Positions 8,275 to 18,248 of a stretch of 64,000 bases of DNA are shown here, piece after piece. Source of the DNA: Serratia fonticola (GTDB lineage Bacteria; Pseudomonadota; Gammaproteobacteria; Enterobacterales; Enterobacteriaceae); the NCBI RefSeq assembly GCF_006715025.1, contig NZ_VFMK01000001.1, positions 4,836,001-4,900,000 on the forward strand, in the 5' to 3' direction. The position numbers and the translations under genes are program-made. Position 1 is the stretch's first letter, and every line of letters begins with the position of its first letter. The notes beneath the pieces are model-generated. The model was given only the letters and a program-made list of their open reading frames with translations. It did no database searches and had not been told where the DNA came from.

Positions 8275-8637
<363 letters not shown>

Positions 8638-8699
8638 CTAGGTAAACTGATATATCGGTCTCGTCGAGACAATGCTCAGACGTTCCCTTCATAGTCCTG

Positions 8700-9443
8700 T
8701 TACTTGGCCTGATGTTCCCGCTGGAACTCTGCCAGTAACACCGCTTGCTCGTCAGTCAGAGCTAGGCTTTCTAGAAGTTCAGGTCTTCTAAGCCAGGTTC
8801 GGCCCAGCGACTGCTTTAAGCGCCAGCGACGTATCTCGGCATGGTTGCCCGACAGTAAAACCGGCGGAACCTCCATCCCTTCCAACACCTCCGGGCGGGT
8901 ATAGTGCGGACAGTCCAGCAATCCATCAGCAAAAGAGTCTTCTTCCGCTGACGCCTGATGGCCCAGAACACCCGGTATAAAACGGGCGACCGAATCAATC
9001 AGGGTCATTGCCGGCAGCTCGCCGCCACTGAGAACGTAATCGCCGATTGACCATTCTTCGTCAATTTCGGTTTGGATCACGCGCTCATCTATCCCTTCGT
9101 AACGGCCACACACCAGAATCATCTTCTGATTAGCCGCCAGTTCGCACACACCGGCTTGATCCAGTTTGCGCCCCTGAGGTGACAGATAAATCACCTTTGC
9201 TCCCTCGCCTGCCGCTGCTTTTGCTGCATGAATGGCTTCCCGTAAAGGTTGCACCATCATCAGCATTCCCGGGCCGCCGCCATAAGGGCGATCGTCCACG
9301 GTACGATGCCGGTCGTAGGTGAAGTCACGTGGACTCCAACACTGCACGCTCAGCAGGCCATTTTTTACTGCCCGGCTAGTTACCCCGTAATCGGTGATTG
9401 CACGGAACATCTCAGGAAACAGGCTTACAATACCAATGAACAC
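8700..9443 (-). CDS. trmD: tRNA (guanine-N1-)-methyltransferase TrmD
   Basis: A 247-residue SPOUT methyltransferase that makes m1G37 in tRNAs reading CNN/GG codons and prevents frameshifting. Blocks [22 protein letters not shown] and [15 protein letters not shown] are those of the AdoMet-binding trefoil knot. The start is GTG at 9443 (reading V/M-F-I-G), aligned with E. coli MWIGI. The C-terminus is about 8 residues shorter than in E. coli. A 121-bp noncoding gap separates it from rimM, longer than is usual for this operon. Confidence 0.97.
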   Translation of the reverse strand: MFIGIVSLFPEMFRAITDYGVTSRAVKNGLLSVQCWSPRDFTYDRHRTVDDRPYGGGPGMLMMVQPLREAIHAAKAAAGEGAKVIYLSPQGRKLDQAGVCELAANQKMILVCGRYEGIDERVIQTEIDEEWSIGDYVLSGGELPAMTLIDSVARFIPGVLGHQASAEEDSFADGLLDCPHYTRPEVLEGMEVPPVLLSGNHAEIRRWRLKQSLGRTWLRRPELLESLALTDEQAVLLAEFQREHQAK

Positions 9444-9564
9444 CAGCCAATCCCCATATTGTTATATCCGTTGTCTTTCAGGTCACTGCGTTGTTGACTA
9501 CCCAGCTGCGACTCGAAATTCATAGGACATACATTCCACTTGCCTCGACCATTAAATCCGGAGG

Positions 9565-10113
9565 TCAAAAACCAGGATCCCACTCTGCCTCGATTACCTT
9601 GGCAGCGAGATCGACTTTCTTGATAACCTGCCCATGAAGAAACGGGACCAACCGCTCCTTCATGCCAAATGCATCTTTCAGGTTCGCCCGCACGACCATG
9701 ACGTCGTTTGAGCCGGTTTCCATCATATCAATGACTTTACCCAGCTCGTATCCGGAAGTGGTGACTACCTGGCAGCCCATAAGGTCTTTCCAGTAGTAAT
9801 CATCGCCTTCCAGCGGAGGCAATTGCTCAGAATCTACGACAATTTCGCAATTCGTCAGTAAATTCGCCGCATCCCGATCGTCAATGCCTTTGACTTTGAT
9901 GATCAGATCCTGACTGTGGCGCTTCCAGTCTTCCAACTCGACAAGCTGCCACTGACCAGAGCGTTGGATAAACCAAGGCTGATAGTCAAATATGCTTTCG
10001 GCGTTCTCGGTGGATGAAAACACTCTGAGCCAACCACGAATGCCGTAAGTAGACCCCATTTTACCGAGTACAATCGGCTGCGTAGGTGCTACCGGTTTGA
10101 GTTGCTTGCTCAT
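9565..10113 (-). CDS. rimM: Ribosome maturation factor RimM
   Basis: A 182-residue protein starting MSKQLKPV, which fits the E. coli start; an in-frame ATG three codons earlier is less likely. The N-terminal RimM domain contains [19 protein letters not shown]. The C-terminal PRC-barrel ends EAEWDPGF. It assists 30S head assembly through S19. It begins 18 bp after rpsP in the ribosomal operon. Confidence 0.96.
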   Translation of the reverse strand: MSKQLKPVAPTQPIVLGKMGSTYGIRGWLRVFSSTENAESIFDYQPWFIQRSGQWQLVELEDWKRHSQDLIIKVKGIDDRDAANLLTNCEIVVDSEQLPPLEGDDYYWKDLMGCQVVTTSGYELGKVIDMMETGSNDVMVVRANLKDAFGMKERLVPFLHGQVIKKVDLAAKVIEAEWDPGF

Positions 10114-10131
10114 TGCCACCACCGCGACAGA

Positions 10132-10380
10132 TTAAGCTGCTTTCTTAGCGTCTTTGATCAGCGCGTGAACGCGATCAGAAACGGTAGCACCCAGACCAAC
10201 CCAGTGCTCAATGCGATCCAGGTCCAGACGCAGTGCTTCAGCCTGACCAGAAGCGATCGGGTTGAAGAAACCTACACGCTCGATGAAACGACCATCACGA
10301 GCATTGCGGCTGTCGGTCACTACTACTTGATAGAACGGACGCTTTTTAGCGCCGCCACGTGCCAAACGAATTGTTACCAT
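10132..10380 (-). CDS. rpsP: 30S ribosomal protein S16
   Basis: An 82-residue S16 starting [17 protein letters not shown], with AGAGGA just upstream. The in-frame extension further upstream is not used. First gene of the rpsP-rimM-trmD-rplS operon. A strong GC hairpin lies in its 5' leader. Confidence 0.97.
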   Translation of the reverse strand: MVTIRLARGGAKKRPFYQVVVTDSRNARDGRFIERVGFFNPIASGQAEALRLDLDRIEHWVGLGATVSDRVHALIKDAKKAA

Positions 10381-10406
10381 AACATCCTCTTTAGTTAATA
10401 AAACAG

Positions 10407-10434
10407 CCGGGCCCCATTGAGGGACGGGGCCCGG
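10407..10434 (-). promoter_or_regulatory. Stable GC hairpin in the rpsP leader
   Basis: CCGGGCCCC / GGGGCCCGG (9-bp perfect stem) lies 27 bp upstream of rpsP and is followed on the minus strand by CTGTTTTATT. It could be an attenuator or an mRNA-stability element of the ribosomal operon, or residual termination from upstream. Function is inference. Confidence 0.5.
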
Positions 10435-10475
10435 TTGCAATATAAAAAGCCCGAAAATTTTACTCATTTTGGCGC

Positions 10476-10501
10476 AAAAAGCAATCTAAAGCGTAGATTG
10501 C
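10476..10501 (-). terminator. ffh rho-independent terminator
   Basis: On the minus strand the stem GCAATCTA / TAGATTGC (5-nt loop) is followed by TTTTT (plus-strand A 10476-10480), 95 bp downstream of ffh. Confidence 0.85.
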
Positions 10502-10595
10502 CTGGAATTCGTTTTTGCAGCCAATACACTTTCGAGCCGTCTTTACCTCGAACGGTAAATCGATAACCCCGCCGCATGAAGCATGCGGCTCGGCT

Positions 10596-11957
10596 TTAAC
10601 GGCCTGGGAAGCCCGGCGGCATCATGCCTTTCATGCCGCGCATCATCTTCGCCATCCCGCCTTTTTTCATCTTTTTCATCATGCGCTGCATGTCATCAAA
10701 CTGTTTGAGCAAACGGTTAACATCCTGCACCTGCATACCCGAGCCCATCGCGATACGACGTTTACGCGAGCCCTTGATGATTTCTGGCTTGGCGCGCTCT
10801 TTCAGCGTCATTGAGTTAATGATCGCCTCCATGCGCACCAGTACTTTGTCATCCATCTGCGATTTGACGTTGTCCGGCAGTTGGCCCGCACCGGGCAACT
10901 TGCTCAGCATGCTGGCCATACCGCCCATGTTGCGCATCTGCTTAAGCTGTTCGAGGAAATCGGTCAGATCGAAACCGTCCCCTTTCTTAAGCTTGCTTGC
11001 CAGTTTTTCTGCCTGCTCGCGGTCGACCTTGCTTTCGATATCTTCGATCAGCGACAGTACGTCACCCATGCCGAGAATACGCGAAGCGACCCGATCCGGA
11101 TGGAATGGCTCCAGCGCATCGGTTTTCTCGCCCACACCCAGGAACTTGATCGGTTTGCCGGTAATGTGACGGATAGACAACGCGGCACCACCACGCGCAT
11201 CACCATCAACCTTGGTCAGCACCACGCCAGTCAGCGGCAGCGCTTCATTGAACGCCTTGGCAGTGTTGGCCGCATCCTGGCCGGTCATCGCATCGACCAC
11301 AAACAGGGTTTCTACTGGCTTGATCGCTGCATGCACCTGTTTGATTTCGTCCATCATCGCTTCATCAACGTGCAAACGACCGGCGGTATCGACGATCAGA
11401 ACGTCGTAAAACTTCAGCTTGGCCTGTTGCAGCGCACGGTTAACGATGTCGATTGGCTTTTCTTTAACGTCCGACGGGAAGAAATCGATGCCCACGCCTT
11501 CTGCCAGAGTTTCCAACTGACGGATCGCCGCAGGGCGATACACGTCGGCAGACACCACTAACACTTTTTTCTTTTGTTTTTCTTTCAGGAATTTGCCGAG
11601 CTTGGCCACGCTGGTGGTTTTACCCGCACCTTGCAAGCCCGCCATCAGCACCACCGCCGGAGGCTGTGCCGCCAGATTCAGCTCGGTGTTAACCTCGCCC
11701 ATGGCGGCAATCAGCTCGCTCTTGACGATCTTGACGAACTCCTGGCCGGGCGTCAGGCTTTTGTTAACTTCATGCCCTACCGCGCTCTCTTTTACACGGT
11801 TGATGAAGTCACGCACCACCGGCAGCGCAACGTCCGCTTCCAGCAAGGCCATACGTACTTCACGCAGGGTGTCTTTGATATTCTCTTCGGTCAGCCGCCC
11901 ACGGCCGCTGATATTGCGCAGAGTGCGCGACAATCGATCGGTTAAATTTTCAAACAT
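10596..11957 (-). CDS. ffh: Signal recognition particle protein Ffh
   Basis: A 453-residue protein, identical in length to E. coli Ffh; start at MFENLTDRLSRTLRN. The N/G GTPase domain carries GLQGAGKTT (P-loop), DTAGR and TKVDG. The C-terminal M domain is methionine-rich (GGMASMLSKLPG and a run of MKK/MRG repeats ending PPGFPGR), binding signal peptides and 4.5S RNA. It targets nascent inner-membrane proteins to FtsY and SecYEG. Divergent from ypjD, the usual enterobacterial arrangement. Confidence 0.98.
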   Translation of the reverse strand: MFENLTDRLSRTLRNISGRGRLTEENIKDTLREVRMALLEADVALPVVRDFINRVKESAVGHEVNKSLTPGQEFVKIVKSELIAAMGEVNTELNLAAQPPAVVLMAGLQGAGKTTSVAKLGKFLKEKQKKKVLVVSADVYRPAAIRQLETLAEGVGIDFFPSDVKEKPIDIVNRALQQAKLKFYDVLIVDTAGRLHVDEAMMDEIKQVHAAIKPVETLFVVDAMTGQDAANTAKAFNEALPLTGVVLTKVDGDARGGAALSIRHITGKPIKFLGVGEKTDALEPFHPDRVASRILGMGDVLSLIEDIESKVDREQAEKLASKLKKGDGFDLTDFLEQLKQMRNMGGMASMLSKLPGAGQLPDNVKSQMDDKVLVRMEAIINSMTLKERAKPEIIKGSRKRRIAMGSGMQVQDVNRLLKQFDDMQRMMKKMKKGGMAKMMRGMKGMMPPGFPGR

Positions 11958-12057
11958 CGTCTCATGCTCAACGTAAGAGTCAGGCCGCAGTGGCGACACA
12001 ATTGCGGCGATTATAACACGAAGCTGAAACGATCTCTGCCTCAGCGTTGGAGATTGG

Positions 12058-12086
12058 TTGGAGTAGGGCCCGCTCGACGTTATACT
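12058..12086 (+). promoter_or_regulatory. ypjD promoter
   Basis: TTGGAG (12058-12063), 17-bp spacer, TATACT (12081-12086), 38 bp upstream of the chosen ypjD start and facing away from ffh. Confidence 0.6.
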
Positions 12087-12123
12087 GGCATTCCAATTAA
12101 CCATGCCGATGCTAAATAACGCT

Positions 12124-12915
12124 ATGCCAGTTTTCTCTATTGTGGCTTTGATGGCCTACCTGCTCAGCCTTGGACTGATCATTCCCAGTTTGTTGCGGAA
12201 GAATAGCGCATACCGTCGGCTGGCGCTTGTTTCGGCTGTTGTGGCGCTAATCTGCCATGCTATCGCACTCCAGCAGCGTATTTTTGATGTCAGTGCCGGG
12301 CAAAACCTCAGCCTGCTGAACATCGGTTCTATCGTCAGCCTGATCATTTGCTCGGTGATGACTTTCGTCGCCTCCCGCGATCGCGGCTGGTTCCTGCTGC
12401 CGATCGTTTACAGCTTTGCGATGATCAATCTGGCCTTTGCCAGCTTTCTGCCAGGGGAGTTTATCACCCATCTGGAGGCCAGCCCGGAACTGATGGTACA
12501 TATTGGTCTGGCGCTGTTCTCTTATGCTACCTTGATTATCGCCACGCTGTACGCGTTGCAACTCGCCTGGCTCGATTATCTGTTAAAGCATAAGAAACTC
12601 AGTTTCAGCGCCGATATGCCACCGCTGATGAGCATTGAGCGCAAGATGTTTCACATCACTCAGATCGGTGTTGTCCTGCTAACGCTGACACTGTGTACAG
12701 GCCTGCTGTATATGGATAACCTGTTCAGCAAAGAGAACGTACATAAAGCCGTGTTGTCCATCATGGCCTGGTTTGTCTATATCGTTCTGCTGTGGGGGCA
12801 TTATCATGAAGGCTGGCGTGGCCGCCGTGTTGTCTGGTTCAGCTTTGCCGGCTCTTTTCTGCTCACAATGGCCTACTTCGGCAGCCGCCTGCTTCAGGAA
12901 GTGATGGTGCGCTAA
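12124..12915 (+). CDS. ypjD: YpjD inner-membrane protein, cytochrome c assembly (CcmC/CcsA-like) family
   Basis: A polytopic membrane protein of 263 residues (about eight hydrophobic segments), similar along its length to E. coli YpjD. Conserved blocks include CHAIAL, GQNLSLLN, ITHLEASPELMVHIGLALFSYA, MSIERKMFHITQIGVVLLTLTLCTG and WGHYHEGWRGRRVVWF. The family has conserved histidines in membrane segments, suggesting haem handling, but the cellular role is not settled. The start MPVFSIV at 12124 matches E. coli; an in-frame ATG at 12103 would add seven residues. Followed 63 bp later by the CorC-like gene. Confidence 0.92.
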   Translation: MPVFSIVALMAYLLSLGLIIPSLLRKNSAYRRLALVSAVVALICHAIALQQRIFDVSAGQNLSLLNIGSIVSLIICSVMTFVASRDRGWFLLPIVYSFAMINLAFASFLPGEFITHLEASPELMVHIGLALFSYATLIIATLYALQLAWLDYLLKHKKLSFSADMPPLMSIERKMFHITQIGVVLLTLTLCTGLLYMDNLFSKENVHKAVLSIMAWFVYIVLLWGHYHEGWRGRRVVWFSFAGSFLLTMAYFGSRLLQEVMVR

Positions 12916-12978
12916 AATAAAGTTTGGCGCCCCTCATCCCGCTGAGGCTATCTTTTTATCTACATAAGGAATACCGCG

Positions 12979-14268
12979 TTGGAGCACGTTTCGACAGGGA
13001 CCCTCATTTTCATTCTGGTGATTATGGTGGTGGTCTCCGCTTATTTCTCAGCCTCCGAAACCGGCATGATGACGCTCAACCGCTATCGCCTTCGTCACCT
13101 GTCCAAGCAGGGAAACCGCTCCGCACGCCGGGTGGAGAAATTACTGCAAAAGCCTGACCGGCTGATTGGCCTGGTGCTGATCGGCAATAACCTGGTCAAT
13201 ATTCTGGCCTCGGCATTAGGCACGATTGTCGGGATGCGTCTGTATGGCGATATCGGTGTTGCGATCGCGACCGGGGTACTGACTTTTGTCGTTCTGTTGT
13301 TTGCCGAAGTGTTACCGAAAACCTTCGCCGCCCTCTATCCTGAGCGTATCGCTTTCCCCAGCAGCTTTCTGTTGGCGCCACTGCAGAAACTGATGTTCCC
13401 GCTGGTGTGGTTGCTCAACGGCGTTACCAGCCTGCTGCTGCGTATTTTCGGTATCCGCACCAATGTACGCATCAGCGGCGCGTTGAGTAAAGATGAGCTG
13501 CGCACCATTGTGAACGAATCCCAGTCGCAGATTTCGCGCCGCAATCAGGATATGCTGATTTCAGTGCTGGACCTGGAAAAAGTGACGGTAAATGACATCA
13601 TGGTGCCCCGCAATGAGATTGTCGGCATCGACGTCAATGACGACTGGAAGTCGATCATGCGCCAGCTGACGCACTCCCCCCATGGCCGCATCGTGCTGTA
13701 TCGCGATTCTCTGGATGATTCCATCGGCATGCTACGGGTGCGCGAAGCCTACCGGCTCATGACCGAGAAAAAAGAGTTCAACAAAGAGAATCTACTGCGG
13801 GCGGCCGATGAGATCTATTACGTCCCCGAAGGCACCCCGCTCAATGTGCAGTTGGTAAAATTCCAGCGCAATAAAGAGAAAGTCGGCATCGTGGTCGATG
13901 AGTACGGTGATATTCAAGGCTTGGTTACCGTTGAGGATATTCTTGAAGAGATCGTCGGTGACTTCACAACTTCAATGTCACCTACCCTGGCAGAAGAGGT
14001 CAATCCGCAGAGCGATGGTTCAGTGCTGATCGATGGCACAGCCAACGTACGTGAACTGAATAAGGCCTTCAACTGGACGCTGCCAGCCACCGGGGCCAGA
14101 ACCATCAATGGCATGTTGTTGGAAGAGCTGGAAGACATCCCGGAGATCGGTACCCGAGTCCGCATCAGCCACTATGATATCGACATCCTCGACGTGCAGG
14201 AAAACATGATCAAACAGGTGCGCGTCACACCGATCAAATCCCTGCAGTCCAGCGTACAAAACCACTGA
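12979..14268 (+). CDS. yfjD: CorB/YfjD: CNNM-CBS-CorC transporter-associated membrane protein
   Basis: A 429-residue HlyC/CorC-family (UPF0053) protein matching E. coli YfjD (428 aa). It starts with TTG at 12979 (MEHVSTGTL), with AAGGA upstream. The N-terminal CNNM membrane domain has FSASETGMMTLNRYRLRHL and GNNLVNILASALGT. Two CBS modules follow (DIMVPRNEI ... DEYGDIQGLVTVEDILEEIVGDF), then a C-terminal CorC_HlyC domain (DGSVLIDGTANVRELNKAF). Members of this family are linked to Mg2+/Co2+ efflux. It ends at a terminator shared with luxS. Confidence 0.93.
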   Translation: MEHVSTGTLIFILVIMVVVSAYFSASETGMMTLNRYRLRHLSKQGNRSARRVEKLLQKPDRLIGLVLIGNNLVNILASALGTIVGMRLYGDIGVAIATGVLTFVVLLFAEVLPKTFAALYPERIAFPSSFLLAPLQKLMFPLVWLLNGVTSLLLRIFGIRTNVRISGALSKDELRTIVNESQSQISRRNQDMLISVLDLEKVTVNDIMVPRNEIVGIDVNDDWKSIMRQLTHSPHGRIVLYRDSLDDSIGMLRVREAYRLMTEKKEFNKENLLRAADEIYYVPEGTPLNVQLVKFQRNKEKVGIVVDEYGDIQGLVTVEDILEEIVGDFTTSMSPTLAEEVNPQSDGSVLIDGTANVRELNKAFNWTLPATGARTINGMLLEELEDIPEIGTRVRISHYDIDILDVQENMIKQVRVTPIKSLQSSVQNH

Positions 14269-14274
14269 GCCCAA

Positions 14275-14305
14275 AAAAGAAAAGACGCGGCAATCGCGTC
14301 TTTTC
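14275..14305. terminator. Bidirectional terminator yfjD / luxS
   Basis: AAAAGACGCG / CGCGTCTTTT (14281-14290, 14296-14305), with a T-rich flank in each direction, between the convergent yfjD and luxS stops. Confidence 0.9.
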
Positions 14306-14326
14306 GGGGTGGCTTTTGCGCCAACA

Positions 14327-14842
14327 CTAGATGTGCAGTTCTTGCAGTTTCTCTTTCGGCAGTGCCAACTCTTCGTTGTGGTTCACCACCACACCGTGGT
14401 CAAGAATATGCTTGGCGATATCCTGCGCTTCCTCCAGGGAGTGCATGTGGTAGGTACCACACTGGAACTCATTGAGTTCAGGGATCTTACGCTGGTCAGT
14501 GACTTTCAGCACATCAGCCATTGCCGCTTTCCAGGCATCGGCCACACGCTGCTCTTCCGGCACCCCGATCAGGCTCATGTAGAAACCGGTCCGGCATCCC
14601 ATTGGCGAGATATCAATAATTTCAACACCGTTACCGTTCAGGTGATCGCGCATGAAGCCCGCAAACAGGTGCTCCAGGGTGTGGATACCGCGTTCAGGCA
14701 TCACTTCCAGATTCGGGCGGCAGAAACGCAGATCGAATACGGTGATGGTATCGCCATGCGGAGTTTTCATGGTTTTAGCAACACGAACAGCCGGAGCGGC
14801 CATGCGGGTATGGTCTACGGTAAAGCTATCCAACAGTGGCAT
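14327..14842 (-). CDS. luxS: S-ribosylhomocysteine lyase LuxS (AI-2 synthase)
   Basis: A 171-residue metalloenzyme that splits S-ribosylhomocysteine into homocysteine and DPD, the AI-2 precursor, in the activated methyl cycle. Metal ligands are H54 and H58 in HTLEH and C128 in FQCGTYH. C83 in MGCRTGFY and E57 are catalytic. A Shine-Dalgarno GAGGTGA precedes the ATG. Its 5' leader lies opposite the micA promoter region, as in E. coli. Confidence 0.98.
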   Translation of the reverse strand: MPLLDSFTVDHTRMAAPAVRVAKTMKTPHGDTITVFDLRFCRPNLEVMPERGIHTLEHLFAGFMRDHLNGNGVEIIDISPMGCRTGFYMSLIGVPEEQRVADAWKAAMADVLKVTDQRKIPELNEFQCGTYHMHSLEEAQDIAKHILDHGVVVNHNEELALPKEKLQELHI

Positions 14843-14895
14843 GTCGTCACCTCCTCGTAAAAGTGTATTTATTTCGAAACTTTTTTCGTACCGAT

Positions 14896-14929
14896 GAAAC
14901 CTTTTCCAACTCTACGAGTCTTAATTTAT
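14896..14929 (+). promoter_or_regulatory. Candidate sigma-E promoter of micA
   Basis: A -35-like GAAACC (14896-14901) and -10-like GTCTTA (14918-14923), with a 16-bp spacer, lie six bases before the micA 5' end. In E. coli micA is sigma-E dependent. The match to GGAACTT/TCTAA is partial. Confidence 0.5.
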
Positions 14930-15002
14930 GAAAGACGCGCATTTGTTATCATCATCCCTGTCATCAGAGATGCATATTTGGCCACATTGATGTGGCCTTT
15001 TT
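14930..15002 (+). ncRNA. micA: MicA small regulatory RNA
   Basis: The sequence begins GAAAGACGCGCATTTGTTAT, identical to the 5' seed region of E. coli MicA. It continues through a CATCATCCCTG...CAGAGATG hairpin and ends in a GGCCACATTGATGTGGCC terminator with T-run, about 73 nt. It lies between luxS and gshA and runs opposite to both, as in E. coli. MicA, with Hfq, represses ompA and other porin or PhoPQ mRNAs during envelope stress. The seed is conserved while the loops vary. Confidence 0.95.
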
Positions 15003-15007
15003 CTTTT

Positions 15008-16570
15008 TCAGCTCCCGCCGTTAATCTTCAGGAACTCATCAAAGCTTAGCGTATCGCTGGCTTCTATGTCGCGCTGACGCTGCCATGAGGCTTTCTGTTC
15101 CTGAGCCAGTTGCTCTTCGGTCAGAATTTCCAGTGGCTCTTCCATCAGCATCTTGCGGTATTGCTCCGCCAGTTCCAGACCAACACGGCCGTTGCCTTCC
15201 GCTTTCATTGCTTTGAGGATACGGGCCGAGAACGTCAGTTCCGGATCGTCAAACGCAGCAACCAGTTCGTCACACACCTGCTGATATTGTTGGTTACCTG
15301 CTTCGTTATCAAGCACTTCGGCGACGCGTTTCAAATCGTCAAACAGTGCCTTACCAACTTTATCCAACGGTTCGCGAGTGTCATTACAGCCGATACCGAT
15401 GGTCTGGCCTGGCTTACGCCCCTCCAGGATCACCCGATTCCAGTTTTTGCGGGTGCACAGTAGCTCATCACTGCTCATTTCTGGCGCATCCGCCAATACG
15501 CACCATACCAGGAACAGATCCAGGAAACGCGCCTGTACCGCATCCACGCCAATCGGTGAGAACGGGTTGATATCCAAAGAACGCACTTCGATATATTCAA
15601 TGCCGCCGCGCAGCAGTGCATCCGAAGGTGTCTCTCCGCTCTTGGTGACGCGTTTTGGCCGGATCGGTGCATAAAGCTCGTTTTCAATCTGCAGCACGTT
15701 GCTGTTTAGCTGCAGATAGCGATCGCCCTCTTTCACGCCCAGCTTGGCATACTCTGGCGAAGGTGTAGCGATAGCGCGCTTCAACCCTTTCACATAGCTT
15801 TGCAGATCGTTAAAGGTAATACCCAGGTTGCTTTGCGATTTATTGGTATAACCCAGATCGCTCAGGCGCAACGACGTCGCGTAAGGCAGATAGCACATCC
15901 CCTTTTCATTACGCTCAAACGGCAGGGAGGTTTCACGCCCTTTCAAGAATGAAGAACAGATGGCTGGTGAGGCACCAAACAGATACGGGATCACCCAACC
16001 GAAGCGATAATAGTTACGGATCAGACGGAAGTAGCCCGCCGAGATCTGCTCTTTGCCACTTTCCTCGTCCTTGACACCTGCCCACGCCTGCCAGAATTCC
16101 AGCGGTAAGGAGAAATTGTAATGCACACCGGAAATGGTTTGCATCAATGCGCCATAGCGGTTCTTCAGCCCCTCACGGTAAAGCGTCTTCATCCGGCCGA
16201 TGTTGGATGAACCAAATTGCGCCAACTCGATATCCTGCTCCGCGGCAATAAAGCATGGCATGCTCAGTGGCCACATGCGTTCATCACCCAAATTGCGCGC
16301 AACATGGCGATGGATGTCACGTAAAAACGTCAGCAAGTGATCGATGTTGTCATCAACCGGCGTAATAAATTCTAGCAGCGCCTCGGCAAAGTCCGTGGTG
16401 ATCCAATGGTGCGTTAATGCCGCCCCCAGTTTTTCTGGATGACCGGTGCTGGCCAGCGCGCCATCGGGGGTAACCCGCAATGTTTCACGCTCAATACCAC
16501 GCCGGATCCCTTTTAATGCATGAGGGTGGGCTTCCAACCAAGCAAGCGCCTGTGATACGTCCGGGATCAA
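15008..16570 (-). CDS. gshA: Glutamate-cysteine ligase
   Basis: A 520-residue proteobacterial-type gamma-glutamylcysteine synthetase (E. coli 518 aa) catalysing the first, rate-limiting step of glutathione synthesis. Recognisable blocks are [13 protein letters not shown] near the N-terminus (ATP/Glu site), [13 protein letters not shown], the [12 protein letters not shown] metal/substrate block and GVHYNFSLP. Located upstream of micA/luxS in the standard order. Confidence 0.97.
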   Translation of the reverse strand: MIPDVSQALAWLEAHPHALKGIRRGIERETLRVTPDGALASTGHPEKLGAALTHHWITTDFAEALLEFITPVDDNIDHLLTFLRDIHRHVARNLGDERMWPLSMPCFIAAEQDIELAQFGSSNIGRMKTLYREGLKNRYGALMQTISGVHYNFSLPLEFWQAWAGVKDEESGKEQISAGYFRLIRNYYRFGWVIPYLFGASPAICSSFLKGRETSLPFERNEKGMCYLPYATSLRLSDLGYTNKSQSNLGITFNDLQSYVKGLKRAIATPSPEYAKLGVKEGDRYLQLNSNVLQIENELYAPIRPKRVTKSGETPSDALLRGGIEYIEVRSLDINPFSPIGVDAVQARFLDLFLVWCVLADAPEMSSDELLCTRKNWNRVILEGRKPGQTIGIGCNDTREPLDKVGKALFDDLKRVAEVLDNEAGNQQYQQVCDELVAAFDDPELTFSARILKAMKAEGNGRVGLELAEQYRKMLMEEPLEILTEEQLAQEQKASWQRQRDIEASDTLSFDEFLKINGGS

Positions 16571-16652
16571 ATTGACCTCCCGCTTCTAAAAACGATAACT
16601 CGTAAGCATACTGAATCTGCGCTCAAGAGAATATTGAGTTATATTCACTTGG

Positions 16653-17081
16653 TTATTGCCACCAGGCTATCCCCTGTAGCGTAATCATAGTCAAAATGAT
16701 GTAACGCAACGCCTTCCCAATACACAGAAACAGCGTAACAGAGCCCCATGGCATGCGCAGCCAACCTGCCAACACGCACAACAAATCGCCTACAACCGGT
16801 ACCCAACTGAGCAGCAGCGCAGCCGGGCCAAAACGTTTTAACCAACCAAGAGCCGTTTCCAACCCTCGCTGAGGTTTCAACGCCGGTAACAGGCGCCCGA
16901 TAATGACATTGGTCAATCCCCCAAGGGTATTTCCCAACGTTGCAGCCAACACCAACCAACTCGGTGAGGCGCTGTTGTTGGTCAACAACGCAACCAACAC
17001 AATTTCTGAATTGCCAGGCAACAGTGTCGCACTGAGAAAACTGCTGCCAAACAGCGATATGACCGCCAGCGTACTACTCAC
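16653..17081 (-). CDS. yqaA: YqaA, small DedA/VTT-like inner-membrane protein
   Basis: A 142-residue membrane protein, identical in length to E. coli YqaA. It has four hydrophobic stretches and the conserved LPGNSEIVLVAL, GNTLGGLTNVIIGR and SWVPVVGDLLCVLAGWLRMPW blocks of the SNARE-associated/DedA group. Function is not established. Its start overlaps the yqaB stop by 4 bp (ATGA), so the two are translationally coupled. Confidence 0.93.
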   Translation of the reverse strand: MSSTLAVISLFGSSFLSATLLPGNSEIVLVALLTNNSASPSWLVLAATLGNTLGGLTNVIIGRLLPALKPQRGLETALGWLKRFGPAALLLSWVPVVGDLLCVLAGWLRMPWGSVTLFLCIGKALRYIILTMITLQGIAWWQ

Positions 17082-17644
17082 AACGTGCGAACGTCTACCA
17101 CGGCCATATTGGCACTTCTGGCTGCCTGAATACCAAACTCGGCATCCTCAAACACCACACAGTGCGCTGGGGGCACGCCAATTAATTCTGCACAGCGCAG
17201 GAAGGTATCTGGTGCCGGCTTATGGCGCTGAACATCATCAGCCCCGACGATGGCATCAAAACAGTTCAGCAACCCTAAATGACGTAGTAACCTCTCTGCC
17301 ATCCGGTGCTCGCTGCCCGTGCCTACGGCCATGGGCCGGCGGCCATGGTAAGATTTCACGACCTCAATCAGTGGCAATGGTCGCACGGTGTCCAGCAACA
17401 TTCCTTCCACCACGCGGGTTTTCTCTGCAGCAAGATGATGAGGATCGAGATCGGCCTGATGCACTTCAATGATCTCCTGGGCAATACGCCAGGTTGGTGA
17501 GCCATTCAGACCTGTCATTACCGCTTCATCAAACGTCATACCATAGCGTGCCAACACTTCATGCCAGGCTTTGAGGTGTGTCGGCTCCGTGTCCAGAATG
17601 GTGCCATCCATGTCAAAGATCAGACCTTGGTAACGATCGTACAT
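17078..17644 (-). CDS. yqaB: HAD phosphatase YqaB (fructose-1-phosphate phosphatase type)
   Basis: A 188-residue haloacid-dehalogenase phosphatase. The nucleophile/acid pair is D11 and D13 in LIFDMDGTILDTEP. A beta-PGM-like cap follows. Motif II is AVGTGS and the motif III/IV acidic residues lie in GADDV...FEDAEFGIQAA. E. coli YqaB dephosphorylates fructose-1-P and 6-phosphogluconate. First gene of a yqaB-yqaA pair. Confidence 0.93.
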   Translation of the reverse strand: MYDRYQGLIFDMDGTILDTEPTHLKAWHEVLARYGMTFDEAVMTGLNGSPTWRIAQEIIEVHQADLDPHHLAAEKTRVVEGMLLDTVRPLPLIEVVKSYHGRRPMAVGTGSEHRMAERLLRHLGLLNCFDAIVGADDVQRHKPAPDTFLRCAELIGVPPAHCVVFEDAEFGIQAARSANMAVVDVRTL

Positions 17645-17761
17645 CGTGACTCCATGACCATTGAGGAAAGAAAGCTACTTTAGCGTAAAGACGAATGGTT
17701 GTCGCTGCCTGAGGATGACGGAAAGTGCTGTACGGACGTGACGTTGCGGAAGATTGAATAC

Positions 17762-17784
17762 AAAAAAACCCGCCGAAGCAGGTT
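17762..17784 (-). terminator. Terminator of the serV-arg tRNA operon
   Basis: Minus-strand stem AACCTGC-TTCG-GCGGGTT with a UUCG tetraloop and a run of seven T (plus-strand A 17762-17768). It lies downstream of the last tRNA-Arg and of a final tRNA-end repeat. Confidence 0.85.
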
Positions 17785-17843
17785 TTTCTTTCAGCTCATA
17801 TTCATCTGTAACTCTGACATTCTCAGATAAATACGTTTTAGAA

Positions 17844-17981
17844 TGGTGCATCCAGGAGGATTATTCAGCGCAAAGCGCTTCACCCGATGGGCCGTTGCTA
17901 AAGCAACGTTATCCTTCCTTGTGCCGCTATCTGACTCGCCGCTCTCTAAGCGTATCTGCTTAGCGATTAGTGAGATAAAGA
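17844..17981 (-). repeat. tRNA-Arg 3'-end-containing spacer repeat, copy 1
   Basis: Plus-strand bases 17844-17862 are an exact copy of the last 19 nt of tRNA-Arg including CCA. They are followed by about 119 bp containing three short palindromes (AGCGC...GCGCT, GTTGC...GCAAC, TAAGC...GCTTA). The unit directly adjoins the CCA end of the tRNA gene at 17982. It is over 90 percent identical to copy 2. Confidence 0.85.
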
Positions 17982-18058
17982 TGGTGCATCCAGGAGGATT
18001 CGAACCTCCGACCGCTCGGTTCGTAGCCGAGTACTCTATCCAGCTGAGCTATGGATGC
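17982..18058 (-). tRNA. tRNA-Arg (anticodon ACG)
   Basis: A 77-nt tRNA with encoded CCA. The minus strand begins GCATCCATAGCTCAGCTGG, has anticodon loop CTACGAA and T arm GGTTCGAATCC. It is almost identical to the E. coli argV/Y/Z/Q tRNA. One of three identical copies. The A of ACG is read as inosine, decoding CGU/CGC/CGA. Confidence 0.98.
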
Positions 18059-18109
18059 AATCTAATTTTATAGCGAATGTGTTTCGTTCCGTGAAACTTC
18101 ACTGAAGAA

Positions 18110-18248
18110 TGGTGCATCCAGGAGGATTATTCAGCGCAAAGCGCTTCACCCGATGGGCCGTTGCTGAAGCAACGTTATCCTCCCTTGTGCCGCTATCCGA
18201 CTCGCCACTCTCTAAGCGTATCTGCTTAGCGATTAGTGAGATAAAGAA
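18110..18248 (-). repeat. tRNA-Arg 3'-end-containing spacer repeat, copy 2
   Basis: It opens with the same 19-nt tRNA 3' end (18110-18128) and matches copy 1 apart from a few substitutions. It adjoins the CCA end of the tRNA gene at 18249. Confidence 0.85.

Noticed and set aside
11958..12104. In-frame extension of ffh across the ffh-ypjD promoter region
   Set aside because: The start MFENLTDRLS gives exactly the E. coli length, and the extension covers the divergent promoter region.
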